A DNA stretch of 64,000 nt from Styela clava (lineage: Eukaryota; Chordata; Ascidiacea; Stolidobranchia; Styelidae): positions 22,046,001 through 22,110,000 of the forward strand of contig NC_135253.1 in assembly GCF_964204865.1 (NCBI RefSeq), in the 5' to 3' direction. The notes under the pieces were generated by a model. It worked only from the letters and a program-made list of their open reading frames with translations, was not told where the DNA came from and ran no database searches. Every line of letters starts with the position of its first letter. The stretch's first letter is position 1. The position numbers and the translations under genes are program-made. Positions 21,640-32,959 of the stretch are shown here, piece after piece.

Positions 21640-23640
21640 TATAAATTGTAACATTACATTTTTGTGTAGTGCAATTTTAAAACGATAAAAATAAAAAAAA
21701 TGAAAATTTGGATGACAAATTTTGATGATTTTAGCTGTAGGTAAGTAGTTGAAATGTAATTTTAACAATATATTTTTGTTGGTTATAATATTAGAACAGT
21801 AAGGAAAGGGGGAAATTGAAGATTTGTAAACTTCGCTGATTATTGCTGTGTCAGGGATCTCCAACATGCGGCCAGCCAGGCCTTTTTTTGTGGCCCACGT
21901 CATAGTTAAAATTCTTCCACAAAAAAATACGATGTTAACTATTAGTAAGTTTTATCGTGTCATTTATCATCAAAAGTCCGGTCCGACAAACTGTAAAAAG
22001 TGAAGCAAAAATTTCCCCCCTGTTATTCCACTTTACCACGTTCATGTGTTATTCTATTGTTAAATACAACAATTTCATTTCGCATGTTTCTTGTGACGAA
22101 ATAAACGAGTTTCATTCAGTTCATTGTGCCCAAAGAAAATGTTTGCAAAGCCAATTGCCTATTCACGTTGCATACCTGCGACGTTTGGCAATATTTAAGT
22201 TTGCAAGCGGTTTTTTTCAACTATGAAAGTTAGCAAGTCAGCCCTCCGCACACGACTAACGGACGAGTATTTGCATGCTGTCTTAAGACTAGCAACCAAC
22301 GCAAAAACATAACGCCAAACATCGAATGCAAATATCCAGCCCAAGTAAATGAATAGTTTCACGTCTCGTTTGCTGAAAGATTTAAGTGTAATTTTAACAC
22401 AATACACTCAGTCGATTCAGATACCCATTTTTGTACCTAATTTATTGGTCAATAAATTTCAGAAAATGGCCAGCGACATGTTTTGAGTTGGAGATCGCTG
22501 CTGTAAGTAGTTGAAATGTAATTGTAAAATTATATTTTTGCGGGGTGTAATTTTAGTACAACAAGAAAGAGAGAAAATTAAAGATTCGGATTGCAAATTT
22601 TGACGCAACATTCCATTTTCGCGTGGTGGGGGAATTAAAGATTTGGATGCATTTAGGAGTAGAACTGGTCGTATTTTGCCAGAAATTTTAACGCCAATAA
22701 TTGTATATTCAGCATTCTAGTGACCTGCAGTTTGGAGTCGTCTGTGAAGCTATCGCTAATTTAATTTCAAACAGGTAAACCACAGGTTGTGTGACACGAG
22801 CAAAAACCCGCAAAATCAAGTACTTGTACGTGACAAGATAAATATATGAAGAGTGTCAACAGCATAGGTCGTTGAAAACGAGTGTTTGTTTCGTGACTTT
22901 GAGTGTTTCACGTTCCTGACAATTTTGAATTCGAGTGAACATTTTTATCAACTTGGAAGTCTTTGGCCACGATTTTTTTTAAGCACGCCTAGGTAAATGT
23001 ATTACATCATCAGTGGGCAATTTTCTACTATTTTTTACACTCAGAACAAGGCTCCGCACATGCAGCCTCGACCGACTTGATAATGATAATGGGATATATC
23101 CGGTCGATAATGGGACCGGATTCTTTCCGATACGCCATTACCTACTCATTTTATTGCTGATTATGCAGAGCTTTGTTTGGAGCGAAAAAGGTATAGACAC
23201 GTAGTACAAAAAAATCGCGGAAACACTTTTAAGACACCCGGAAATAAATTTTATGCGACCTATGACCTCCATGGCTCATATATTTAAACAATGATCTTTT
23301 GTCTCATCGCGCTTGCCTTGCGTGGGGTCGGTTAGATTTACTCGAAATTTATTGATTTAGAAGAGGTATTATCATTTTACACAAATATTTAAATAGTCAA
23401 CCTGAAAACTAATTTAATCTCGACACAGTCTCGGCCAACTCATTTGCCATATAAGATAGTTATGTTATGTTTATTTCATGTGTGGCCACAGGTAATTTCT
23501 TAAGTTTGGTTCTAGACACAAAAGTTAATGAGTTGCTACTCGAGTTAAATGTCTTGTTGCGTAATAATTCAGATTGTTTGCCTAAACTGAAATGCTAAAC
23601 TGAAAGTAATGCGGAATACACCTAAGCTTGCGACTCTGTG
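21640..23640. other. Gene-free stretch
   Basis: No coding exon was supported. It is AT-rich, with a weak internal duplication ('gtaagtagttgaaatgtaat' at about 21740 and 22503, each followed by 'gaaagaga'/'ggaaaggg' and 'gaagatt' blocks) that suggests a decayed repeat. Confidence 0.5.
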
Positions 23641-23648
23641 TAGTTGAC

Positions 23649-24458
23649 TGGTTCTCAGCCAGTAGGCCATGACTCACTAGTGGGCCACAGAGACTTTTTC
23701 AGGTGGGCCAGGAACTTATAGATCAGAGGTCGGCAACCTACGGCCCGCGGGCCGGATCCGGTTGGTGGAACAATGTAATCCGGCCCGCGAAGCTTCACTG
23801 AGTTAAAGGTAACAAAACAGCTGTTTTGACGATTATATTCCTTACGTAACAGAATTTATTTTGAAACACTAAATTATATTGTAACGTAACAAGTATATAA
23901 TTCACAATTACTCGTTTAATGAGCATAAAATTAGATTATAATCAGACAAATGGCAACAAAACGCAGAAAAGTCGATGCTAAGTGCAAAGGGTTCAATGGC
24001 GCAGAAAATATTCAAATGGTCAGTCTTCGCGCGCTGCTTATTAACATGTAACTTCTGATCGGTGTGGAAAATTTGAATCATGGGTCATCCGTTCGGTTTT
24101 TAACTTTATAAAAATATGTGCGGCCCGCCAATGACGTGCAACGTCAATTTTGGCCCGCGAGAGACAAAAGATTGCCGACCCATGTTATAGATAATTGCGC
24201 GGGTTATTCAAAAATTTAGTTTCATTTGTGTCACTGTGGTTAAATTTTGATTAGAGTAACAATAAATGATACTGTTGTTGTTTGCTGCAGATTGGTAATT
24301 TGTATTATTATTATTAAAATGAAAGTGCCTATGCTGCGGGAAGAATAGTTTGCTTTTCTTGTAGTTCTATTCCGGCATTAAAAAGTAAATGGGCCATGGA
24401 ATTGTTGTGGAATTATTGTGCAAAAATGGTCCACGACAAAAAAGATTGAGGACCACTA
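23649..24458. mobile_element. Outer hAT-like element split by another
   Basis: Left 'gactggttctcagccagtag', right 'attgaggaccactaggccag', with 'gtgggccacag' and 'gggccatgg' subterminal blocks. It is interrupted by the complete element at 23724-24184. The outer ends are approximate and no target duplication was confirmed. Confidence 0.5.
23724..24184. mobile_element. hAT-type element, 461 bp, nested
   Basis: Ends CAGAGGTCGGCAACCT and AGATTGCCGACCCATG, flanked by an exact 8-bp duplication TTATAGAT (23716-23723 and 24185-24192). It carries 'acggcccgcgggccgg' motifs. It has inserted into the older element at 23649-24458. Non-coding. Confidence 0.92.
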
Positions 24459-24469
24459 GGCCAGTCTAA

Positions 24470-24720
24470 TTTCCATTTTATTTCGGGGAGTAAAGGCGAT
24501 AAGACGTAGCGAGATCGTCGCCCTCTAACTAAGTTGGGTATGGGAACAGCTTGTCAGATTATAGGCCATTTTTCTTTTTATATTTCCCCACATAAAGCCC
24601 GTGGATTGAATGAGTAGATTTTATTTTTATCCAGGGAGTGGAAAGCCGATAAGGTGTTATACAGTCGGGCGAATATTGGGTTGGGTATTGAGATAGTTAA
24701 TCAGTTTTAGGATTTGTTCA
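24470..24720 (-). repeat. Two degraded antisense SINE tails
   Basis: 'cggggagtaaaggcgataag' at 24484 and 'cagggagtggaaagccgata' at 24633 are the reverse of the SINE's 'gccgttatcggctttcctctcc' tail, each followed by a degraded 'ggtatggga' region. Similar pieces occur at 29325-29350 and 29510-29600. Confidence 0.5.
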
Positions 24721-25093
24721 GTTTTAGGCGATGTACGGATGAGCTGGCGCCTTTGTTTATCATGTGGGTAAGCAATTACGGCGCGCGTAATCCCGTTCAC
24801 CGAAATGTTTCATCTGGCCCACGACTGCAGTTTTATGAATATAAATTTTCGTTGGAAATATCGATAAAAAAAACGTCATAATGACCCAGATTGTTACATT
24901 GTGCTTCTTATCATTATATAAACGTTAGCCTAGCCGTTGGACTAGCTGTCGTGAAAAAAATGTTTTTATTAATAGTTTTTCATATTGAGTTTTTTAGGCT
25001 CCGGCTAAGTAGCTTATCTCAGTAAGTTGCCCCCGTGGTTTAACTTTTTATCTATGACTTATTTTGTTCCGAGTTGTAAGGATAGGATTTTCT

Positions 25094-25271
25094 GGTGCTC
25101 CCGAAGTATGTGTATCAAGATGGCACACAACCTGAACAAAGTATGTGTACCATGTTAGGGTTCAGGTTGGGTGTTCCGGAGGTATGTGCATCAATATGGC
25201 GCACAACCTGAACCCTAACCTGGTACACATACTATGTTCAGGTTGTGCGCTATCTTGGTTCACATTCTTCC
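25094..25271. mobile_element. Two palindromic MITEs side by side, in a promoter region
   Basis: First copy about 25094-25172 ('ctcccgaagtatgtgtatca', 'catgttagggttcaggttgg'), truncated at its right arm. Second copy about 25173-25271 ('ccggaggtatgtgcatcaat', 'ggttgtgcgctatcttggtt'). They end 155 bp before the start codon of the chitin-binding gene. Confidence 0.85.
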
Positions 25272-25425
25272 GAATTGCCATTTTTTTTACGACACGATTT
25301 CTTGACTCCCAGATGCGACGAAGTACAGTCAAAAAATTTGCAGGTCAAGTCTGAATCGAACATTGTTGTGAAAAAAAGTTTTTTGTTCGTTTTAAAGTTT
25401 AATACTGTTAAAAAATTAAATAAAT

Positions 25426-28400
25426 ATGCTGGCAATCCTTCTTAAATCGATGACTGTACTTTTACTGGCCAACATTATTGGATATACGACGAGCCAGACA
25501 CCCGACCCTGGTAAGTATTAACAGCTATATTATTAAGTAGTGTTCAATTAGAATGCAATCTTTTATATCATCAATTTACAGACGGGAGCCCGTGGCCCCC
25601 CCACCGCTTTGTGAGAGCAGTGGCACCCAAACCGGGGCCATGGGCCAATTGACCGCCGTACTTGAGTGAAATACTTTACCACTTCATGTTTTTTAATTTT
25701 TCACGTTCTACCTACATACCACCAATTGTTACGTAATTATTAACGTGTATAATTGTAACAATTCAATTATATCAGTATCTTAATTATGCGTACCAGAATC
25801 GGCCCTTTGCGGCGCTTTCCTATCCCGACCCACGAATATCCTTGCGCTCCTGATTTTGGGCCCCGGCCAATTAACGTTGGGAAACACAGACCTAATGTAT
25901 TATAAAGATTTCTTTCTTTACGCAAATTGCAGCTTCTTTCATTTCAGTGACTGTCATATACAGCGAAGGCTTGAAGAAAACGCCGTATCCTAGTTGTGCG
26001 AGCAGTCATCCTTCCTTCCTTTTACTTTGCAATAACGATTTCCTTTTCAATATTTTCCAGATTTCGAGGGGACTTTTCCTAAAGTAACAAAATACGGTGA
26101 GTACTCTGTTTCGTTTTTTGAGGCATCGATTGTCATCATTGAAAGTTAAAATCGTCAATCAAAAGTATTCGAAATTTGTCTCTCAGCTCCGGTTTCCGAA
26201 ACCGATAACTTTGATTCTCGACTCCAATATCAATAAGTAAACATGCCTGACTCCACCTAGACTGGCGGGTCATGTAAGTGTAACGTAAAAAGTTACATTT
26301 TATGAACACTATTTACAGTGTTACAAAAGCAAACGTAGAAAACAATGGGCCTCGTGCCAAAACCAAATTTAATCGCAATCTCAACAAATTAATTTCTAGA
26401 GTGTTAGGGTTAGGATAGTTAGCGCATGGCAAACAACTGTCTAAATTGGCTGGTAAGCGTCCCTCCTAGTTTATTGCCTCAGGCTACAGAAATACAGTGC
26501 TGCGGTACTGGAGTATTCGAAATTAGTTTGTCAGCTTTCCACTGTAGCCTTCGACTACATTTAATTATGACAGGGGTGTAATAATATACAGGGGGTATAC
26601 AGGACTCATGTATAGGCTTTGCAACGTAAAGCGCAACTTCGAGATTTAGCTATATTTAAAACTCGTTTCGCGGGTCGAACACCATTCAAAAATTGCACTT
26701 CTCCGCGGGCTGCACAATTTTTTCTTGTGGCCCGTATTTGGCCCACAGGTTGAACCCTTGAACTAGGGTAACGCCAACCAGCCAATCTGGACCGGACTCA
26801 CTGTTTGCCACGCCGCTAAATATCCTATCATTTAAATTGACGGTCACATAATTAACGTGATTTCCTAATGTTCCTCAAACAATGTCTACACTCTATATCA
26901 GGGCTGGGCAATTATTTTTGGTATCGGGCCACATTCAACATTCAAAATGCAGTGGCGGGCCTAAGTAAGTCAATCGTGCTTTTTTATTATATTACATTTA
27001 TTTATTCAAAGCACAATTATTAAAACTAGTTTAAAACACAAATTTCGAGACAATAAATAGGATCAAATAAAGCCACGCTCGCATACCAATGCCGAATTTT
27101 ATCATTAATAATGCTGGAGAGTGAGTAACAATCCGGAATTAGGATTTCTTCGGTGAAAAAACATGACGATTCACGTAACTTTGCTGTCACCATAGCATTT
27201 TTAACGTGAACTAGGCCACATGTGGCCCGCAGCCTCAATATCTGTTGCCCGCGTCGCACATGCTGAAAGGCAATAAAAAAAACATTTGATGTTGTTTTGT
27301 CGTAAAAATAACCAGAAAAATCTTTTGACATATTGTTGCATTACTAATGTTACTGAATTCACTAGTGTTATGACTATCGAAGTTGAATGATGTGCTTGGC
27401 TAATCTAAACTTTCTATTTTTTGGTCGGAAAAATGTGCTAACAATAAAAATATCATCGAGTTTTCCGGTGGTTTTTGCTTGTTTTAGCACGATATATGAC
27501 AAATAATGATCAATGTGTATGTATGCACAATGAAAGTGTTTGTTTTGTATTGTACTGTTAACATAATAGTGCCACTATTGTGGCCCGCGAACAATGCAAA
27601 AATAATTTTGTGGCCCGCGAAGCGGACAGCCTCGGACCACCCTGTGCTAGGCCATCGCAGCTTGCTATAAATCAAGTCAAGTTTTTTTTTCGAACCAGTA
27701 AATTTAACAACAATAGAACACAAATTCCGAGAAAATGATAATTAAACATTTCTACTGGGGAAGGGAAGTCGCGAGAAACCAAAGCTGGTTATCAAGCAGC
27801 GACACCCAAGGTTCAAATATATAATTTAAGAAAAGTTGAACTTTTAGAGTTTGGAATCTACTGTTTTTTACTCTGGCTTTCAACATTATCAGTAAATCAA
27901 TATATATCTTCAGAGTTCGACTGCGCGGGATACAACCTTACTGAACAGACTCGCTACAGCAGCCCTTACACGTGCAAGGAATACTACTGGTATGTAACAA
28001 CTAATAATACGCAGATGAATTAACCTTCACCATCAAGTCCATGCCTCCGAAAACAAATAACTAACTAATCCCATACCCGACATAGAATGTAGGGCTGGGC
28101 ATTTTCGAATACCTTGTGATTTCAGAATCGAATCGAATAATTTTTTCGAATCGAATCGAATCTCGAATACTTGAAAATATATAATTTTAAGCGACTTTAT
28201 TACAGTAATTGATCCTCTCAACAAATGAATTACTAAAGACAGAGAATAAATCACCCAGATAGATTACTGAGCGTTCACACAGAATAACAAACACGTTTTA
28301 TCAATAACTCACTACAGAAAATAGTCATATGTTAGAATTTCGTTGAATAAATATGACTCTAATGAAAAAAAAAATGGGGAATTCATCTCGACCATTAGCG

Positions 28401-29822
28401 CAAAGATGAAAACAAGATGGCGGCGATTCGAAAATTAGCTCTGAACCGATTCGAATAATTTACTATTCGATTCGATTCGAATATTCGATTTGAAATGCCC
28501 AGCCCTAATAGAATGTAAACCGGGCGGGAGGCCGCCATATGTTTAAGCCGAATTATCGGGATGAATATGTAAATTATATTGTATCCTAATATCTTTTTAT
28601 ACATGGTGACCTAAAATAAATCGAACACACTTAAATTTTCCAATTACTTACTTACTTATACAATCTAATGGTGATCTTTAATTTACAGGTGTGCCTATAA
28701 TGAGTTCGAAGCATATAAAGTGACTTGCAAGACACCCGGAGTAGTTTTTGATGTTGATCTTCAAGCTTGTAATCACCACTACTTGACAGCGCCACCGTGT
28801 GGGGTAAGTCCATTTAATGGAAATTTAAAAATTACTGTGGAATAAGCGTCAACATTAGGAATTCCTAGGGGACGAAATTTCCGATTTTTTTTATCGGTAA
28901 TCAAGGTCAAAATTTGGTACTCCCGTAGTATGGGTACCAGGTTGGGGTTAGGCCCTAATTGTATTCCGATATTCCTTATTTTAGTTCTATAACGAGTTCG
29001 GTGACTATGAGAGTAGGCGAACCAAATGAGTTACCTCCATATTGATATACATACTTCTGGAGGGCCTAAAACTCCTGTATATTGGACCACTTGCTGGGTT
29101 ACCTGCCATACACAGGGTGACAAAAATTCGTCCGAAAAATTTCTTTTCTTTGTCTTTGTTTTTTAAATAGTTCCTATTGTGCTTGTAGTTCTCATTTATC
29201 ATACAATGAAATTCATATAAACTTACAATTGTTATTATTATGAAATTGGGCGACATTTTCAATTCTTACCGCTGTGGGTCGGGCCAAAGAACGTATAAGT
29301 ATTAGAAAGATAATACTAATAATCATTTCGTCGGTGAGGAAACTCGATAAGACGGTGAAGTAATATGACGATATAATATGGCTTTTGTCTGCTGTTATCG
29401 GTTATAATATTAGTTATATAAATTATATATGGCAACACTCCGAGCAAAGCTTTGAATAATCACCCACTGAGGAAGAGAAGATAGATAGAAGATATGAATT
29501 TAATATCTAATTCGGGGAGAGGAGAGCCGATAAAACGGTGAAATAATATGACGATATAAGATGGCTCATATCTGGTTACCAGTCCATGCCGGGTATAAGA
29601 TTAGACAAAACGTTCCCGGAGTGATTTTACTTCGTTTTTCTTCACTCCGACCAAAGCCCGCACTGATACTTAAGGTGTTAATATATTATGAAATACTAAA
29701 ATTTTCCTAGTTTCACATGGCCTGCCAAATTTATTACACCTTGGGTGAGGCTATTTACGGTTCCAAAATAATTGTCTATTAACCTAAGTTTTATATATTT
29801 ACAGACATACGTTTACCCATGA
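25426..29822 (+). CDS. Small secreted chitin-binding (CBM14/peritrophin-A) protein, 5 exons
   Basis: Exons 25426-25510, 26061-26096, 27914-27989, 28689-28803 and 29805-29822 (stop TGA at 29820-29822). Intron phases 1,1,2,0 all agree, with donors GTAAGT, GTGAGT, GTATGT, GTAAGT. The product has 109 residues. Residues 1-23 are a signal peptide (MLAILLKSMTVLLLANIIGY, then TTS). Residues 44-103 form one chitin-binding type 2 domain with six cysteines at 44, 61, 67, 79, 93 and 103, spacing 16-5-11-13-9. The domain shows the family's hallmarks: YSSPYTCKEYYWC around the second and third cysteines, and GVVFDVDLQAC before the fifth. Such domains bind chitin in extracellular matrices, mucus or tunic; the aromatic residues near cysteine 67 usually contact the sugar. 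With one domain and nothing else it is a small lectin-like secreted factor. The tail TYVYP comes from a tiny last exon. No close AATAAA was seen. Confidence 0.85.
26901..27645. mobile_element. hAT-like element with 'gtggcccgcg' blocks
   Basis: Left 'tcagggctgggcaattattt' and 'gcgggccta', right 'gtggcccgcgaagcggacag' then 'ctcggaccaccctgtgcta'. The right half (27160-27330 and 27580-27640) is an antisense relative of the element at 4298-4606. It may be two overlapping elements. Intron 2 of the chitin-binding gene. Confidence 0.6.
28027..28580 (+). repeat. tRNA-derived SINE split by a MITE
   Basis: 'caccatcaagtccatgcctc', 'aactaactaatcccataccc' and 'gacatagaatg' lie left of the insertion; 'atagaatgtaaaccgggcgg' and 'taagccgaattatcgggat' lie right of it. 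Intron 3 of the chitin-binding gene. Confidence 0.85.
28090..28507. mobile_element. hAT-type MITE ('tagggctgggcatttcgaat'), 418 bp
   Basis: Ends TAGGGCTGGGCATTTTCGAA and TTTGAAATGCCCAGCCCTA, flanked by an exact 8-bp duplication ATAGAATG (28082-28089 and 28508-28515). The pre-insertion site is recognisable as the SINE block 'gacatggaatggtaacc'. Inside it are 'attcgattcgattcgaat' stretches. Confidence 0.93.
28914..29066. mobile_element. Long-form palindromic MITE, diverged
   Basis: 'tactcccgtagtatgggtac', 'ggttggggttaggccctaat', 'cttattttagttctataacg' (the antisense of the long-form centre) and 'atacatacttctggagggcc'. Intron 4 of the chitin-binding gene. Confidence 0.75.
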
Positions 29823-30029
29823 GAAGATGGCAGAATTTTTTCTCGTGCGATGTGCATTGAAGCGTATATCTTTGTTCGTATGAAGTGCACTGAAGCGTGG
29901 AAAAGTAGTTTTAAATATAATTAGTTTGTTATAGAAAGTATTTTTCTACTTTTGCACAATATATATTTTCATTATTATTGTCGTTTTTTTTCTATCTTGT
30001 TACTGGACATGAAGTGTATTACATGCGCT

Positions 30030-30135
30030 TCTGTGGTATGTGCATCAAGATGGCGCACAACCTGATAACCCTAACCTGGTGCACATACTATGTTCAAGTT
30101 GTGCGCCGTCTTGGTACACATACTACGGGAGCACC
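30030..30135. mobile_element. Palindromic MITE
   Basis: Arms 'gtggtatgtgcatcaagatg' and 'cgtcttggtacacatactac', centre 'aaccctaacctggtgcacat'. It lies about 210 bp after the stop codon of the chitin-binding gene. Confidence 0.85.
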
Positions 30136-30257
30136 ATTACATGTACATCACTTTGAAAAAAAAATGTTCTTGAGAACACATTTTTCTCCGCAAACAATGG
30201 ACTAATTGATTTAAAATTTGTAGTACCCAAGGTTGAAAGCTGAACAACTCACCGGGC

Positions 30258-30520
30258 AGTGGTTCTCAGACTCTTTAGGTCGAGTCCCTTTTAAAATTTT
30301 GTCAAGTCTCGCGTCCCACCTCAAAAATAACAAGCTTACAATAATCTACAAATAACTGATAGTAAGGCGAAGTATATTTTATTCAAAAAACAAGTTGAAA
30401 AAAGTAATGTGAATATTCAAAATAAGACGGTCGAGATCAAATCTAACAAATAATTTTATTTTTAATGGACTTCAGGTCTCCTCAAAAAAATGCCCCCCCC
30501 CCCCCGTTTGGGGCTGGACT
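30258..30520. repeat. hAT-like remnant
   Basis: Left end 'cagtggttctcagactcttt' is of hAT type. A C-run of 14 and 'gtttggggctggactgcac' lie near the presumed right end. No target duplication was found. Confidence 0.4.
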
Positions 30521-30611
30521 GCACTAGAGCCTAGGTTCTTAAAGTAATTCTTGCAATTACTCAGAGCTCTGTACCTTAGTTGAGTTCAAACTCAAGATGT
30601 TCACCTTTTAC

Positions 30612-31085
30612 TAAGGCTGGGCAATTCGAATCGAATAGTAAATTATTCGATTCAGAGCAAAATTTGGAATCGCCGCCATATTTTTTTCGCCAATGTTCGA
30701 GGTGAATCCCCCAATTTTTTTTATTGAAACCAGAAGTATGTGCACCAAGATGGCGCACAACCTGAGCATAGTATGTGTACCAGGTTAGGGCTCAGGTTGT
30801 GCGCCATCTTGGTGCACATACTTCGGAAGCGCCATTTTTTAATCGCGATTTGAACATATGACCAATTTATGTAGTGAGTTATTGGTAAAACGTGTTTCTT
30901 ATTGTGTGTGAACGCTCAGCAATCTGTCTGAGTGATGTATTCCATGTTTTCAGTAATTCATTTATTGACAAGACAAATTAATAAATAGAAAAGTCGCATC
31001 CAATCTCCCAAGTATTAGAGATTTAATTCGAAAAAAATATTCGATTCGCTTTTGAAATCATCAGGTATTCGAATACCCAGCCTTA
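30612..31085. mobile_element. hAT-type MITE with a nested MITE
   Basis: Ends TAAGGCTGGGCAATTCGAAT and TATTCGAATACCCAGCCTTA, the same family as 28090 and 31674. The flanks CCTTTTAC and CTCTTTAC could be a decayed 8-bp duplication. It holds the palindromic MITE at 30731-30833. Confidence 0.8.
30731..30833. mobile_element. Palindromic MITE nested in a hAT MITE
   Basis: Arms 'agaagtatgtgcaccaagat' and 'atcttggtgcacatacttcg', near-perfect hairpin, centre 'gtgtaccaggttagggctca'. Confidence 0.9.
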
Positions 31086-31187
31086 CTCTTTACTCTGTAA
31101 TAAACAACGAACCACTGGTGCATCGCGACCATATCACTTTACGGGTTTATGTTCCATTTACAAATCAAAGTATTTAATCCTTTTTTT

Positions 31188-31345
31188 CGGCGCTCCCGTA
31201 GTATGTGAAACCAAATGGTGGACACCGGAACGTAATAAGTGTACCATGTTAGGGTTAGGGCCTAATTTTATTACAATTCCCACTATTTTAGTTCTATTAT
31301 GAGTTCGGCGACTAGCCAAGTGACTCCCGTAGTATGTGTACCTGA
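31188..31345. mobile_element. Long-form palindromic MITE, diverged
   Basis: 'gctcccgtagtatgtgaaac', 'gtggacaccggaacgtaata', 'ctattttagttctattatga' and a right end 'gactcccgtagtatgtgtac' that is in direct rather than inverted orientation, so the element is rearranged. Confidence 0.65.
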
Positions 31346-31507
31346 AATTTTGGTCTGACTCTAAGCTGGATTCTAGGGGGGGGGGGGCTAAATTTAGGGA
31401 ATGGTATATATTTTGGAATTAGCGATAAAACTATTTGTAACTTATAAAAATGTGTTATGTGATTGACTGATCATTTTCGCCGGAATATGAGACACTTACT
31501 GGATATT

Positions 31508-31530
31508 CAATCAATCAATCAATCAATCGT
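31508..31530. repeat. (AATC)n microsatellite
   Basis: Five to six copies of 'caat'. Confidence 0.9.
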
Positions 31531-31673
31531 TTATTTTGTCCCCACAAAAACAACTTCAAACAAAAAATGACACAATGAATAAATTACAGTACTAATTATG
31601 TTTTTTGCGTGACCCGAGTCGCGAGGGACCTAAGAAGGTCCGCAAGCAGCGACACCTACAGCGCTGTTACAGG

Positions 31674-32070
31674 TAGGGCTGGGCATTTTCGAATACCTGA
31701 TGATTTCAGAATCGAATCGAATAATTTTTCCGAATCGAATCGAATCTCGAATACTTGGAAGGTATGAAATTGTATGTAACTTTCCTATCATTTTAGGTCC
31801 TTCAGACACATAAATTACTGAAAACATAGAATACATCACTGACAATAAAAAAAACACGTTTTCATCAATACCTCAGTACAGAATAGAGTCATATGTCAGA
31901 ATTGTGTTGAAAAAATATGGCTTCAATAAAAAAAAATTGAGAAATTTACTTCGACCATTGGCGGAAACAGTAAAACAAGATGGCGGCGATTCGAAAATTT
32001 GCTCTTAACCGATTCGAATAATTTACTATTCGATTCGATTCGAATATTCGATTCGAAATGCCCAGCCCTA
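31674..32070. mobile_element. hAT-type MITE ('tagggctgggcattttcgaa'), 397 bp
   Basis: The ends are the same as in the element at 28090-28507, to which the interior is also closely related. The flanks GTTACAGG (31666-31673) and ATTACAGG (32071-32078) agree at 7 of 8 positions. Confidence 0.9.
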
Positions 32071-32511
32071 ATTACAGGTTAGAATAAACATTATTGAATG
32101 AGGGATAAAATGAATAAATCCTAGGAATCAGGGTGGTGGTGTTGGTGGATTCATATTGAGTAATACAATTTTTTACGTGACCCCCGAATAGGGCGATAGG
32201 GAAATCACTGGATGCCAACATACGCAATAAACCGCTGATATTATAATGACTGTACATTGTCGTGTCGTTTGGAAGTTTATTTATGGAGATTAAATATCAG
32301 AGTATTTTACGTTTTATTTTTCTATTGTAGTTTGCAATCACGAATATTTTTATAATAAATAGCTTTCCTAGCACCTCTGGACTACTAATATTTTTACCGT
32401 TAGTCGTTTATTTAGATGGGTAAGAGGTGATATGACAATTCGAGCAATCTTAACAAAAATAGAATTTTGGGCGAAATATTTCATGGAAAATGTTGCAATA
32501 GGTAGAATTTT

Positions 32512-32548
32512 TGGTACTCCTGTAGTATGTGAACCAAGATGGCGGACA
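32512..32548. repeat. Single arm of the palindromic MITE
   Basis: 'ggtactcctgtagtatgtga' then 'accaagatggcggacacc'; no matching right arm. Confidence 0.6.
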
Positions 32549-32689
32549 CCTCACGCTAGATTTTTTCAATACATAATTAATGAAGTCTCAGTCAAAACAA
32601 AGTGACTAATTTGTGCTGGTGTCCGTGCACGTATAATGAAAGGGTCCTGCAGCCAAAGTATACTATTCTAAGTTATTCAAGAATCGTGT

Positions 32690-32800
32690 TGCACATCAAG
32701 TTGTTAACACAAATGTATTTTTTTTGCGAAAGTGAATTATGCTTTTCTGAAGAAGTCCGACTTTGGAAAGACGAAACGTTACAGAAATACATGTATTTGA
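32690..32800 (+). repeat. Dispersed hairpin plus 'cgaaacgttacagaaatac' repeat
   Basis: 'tctgaagaagtccgactttg' then 'gaaagacgaaacgttacaga' and 'aatacatgtattt'. The block 'cacaaatgtatttt' 60 bp upstream is its inverted partner. It lies about 90 bp before the first tRNA-Val. Confidence 0.65.
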
Positions 32801-32886
32801 ATTTGTTCTCCGTTATGCAACTGGTTCGATTTAAAATAAAACGGTTGCCGATACGAAACAATTCTGACCAAGCAAAACAAAGGGTT

Positions 32887-32959
32887 TGTTTCCGCCCGGG
32901 CTCGAACCGGGGACCTTTCGCGTGTTAGGCGAACGTGATAACCACTACACTACGGAAAC
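32887..32959 (-). tRNA. tRNA-Val-AAC: tRNA-Val (AAC), first copy in the window
   Basis: 73 nt. All stems pair; the anticodon loop is CTAACAC; A- and B-boxes are intact. The encoded 5' end is GTTTCCG and discriminator A is present; CCA is not encoded. A TTTT lies about 10 nt downstream, serving as Pol III terminator. It stands 5 kb from the next copy. Confidence 0.97.
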
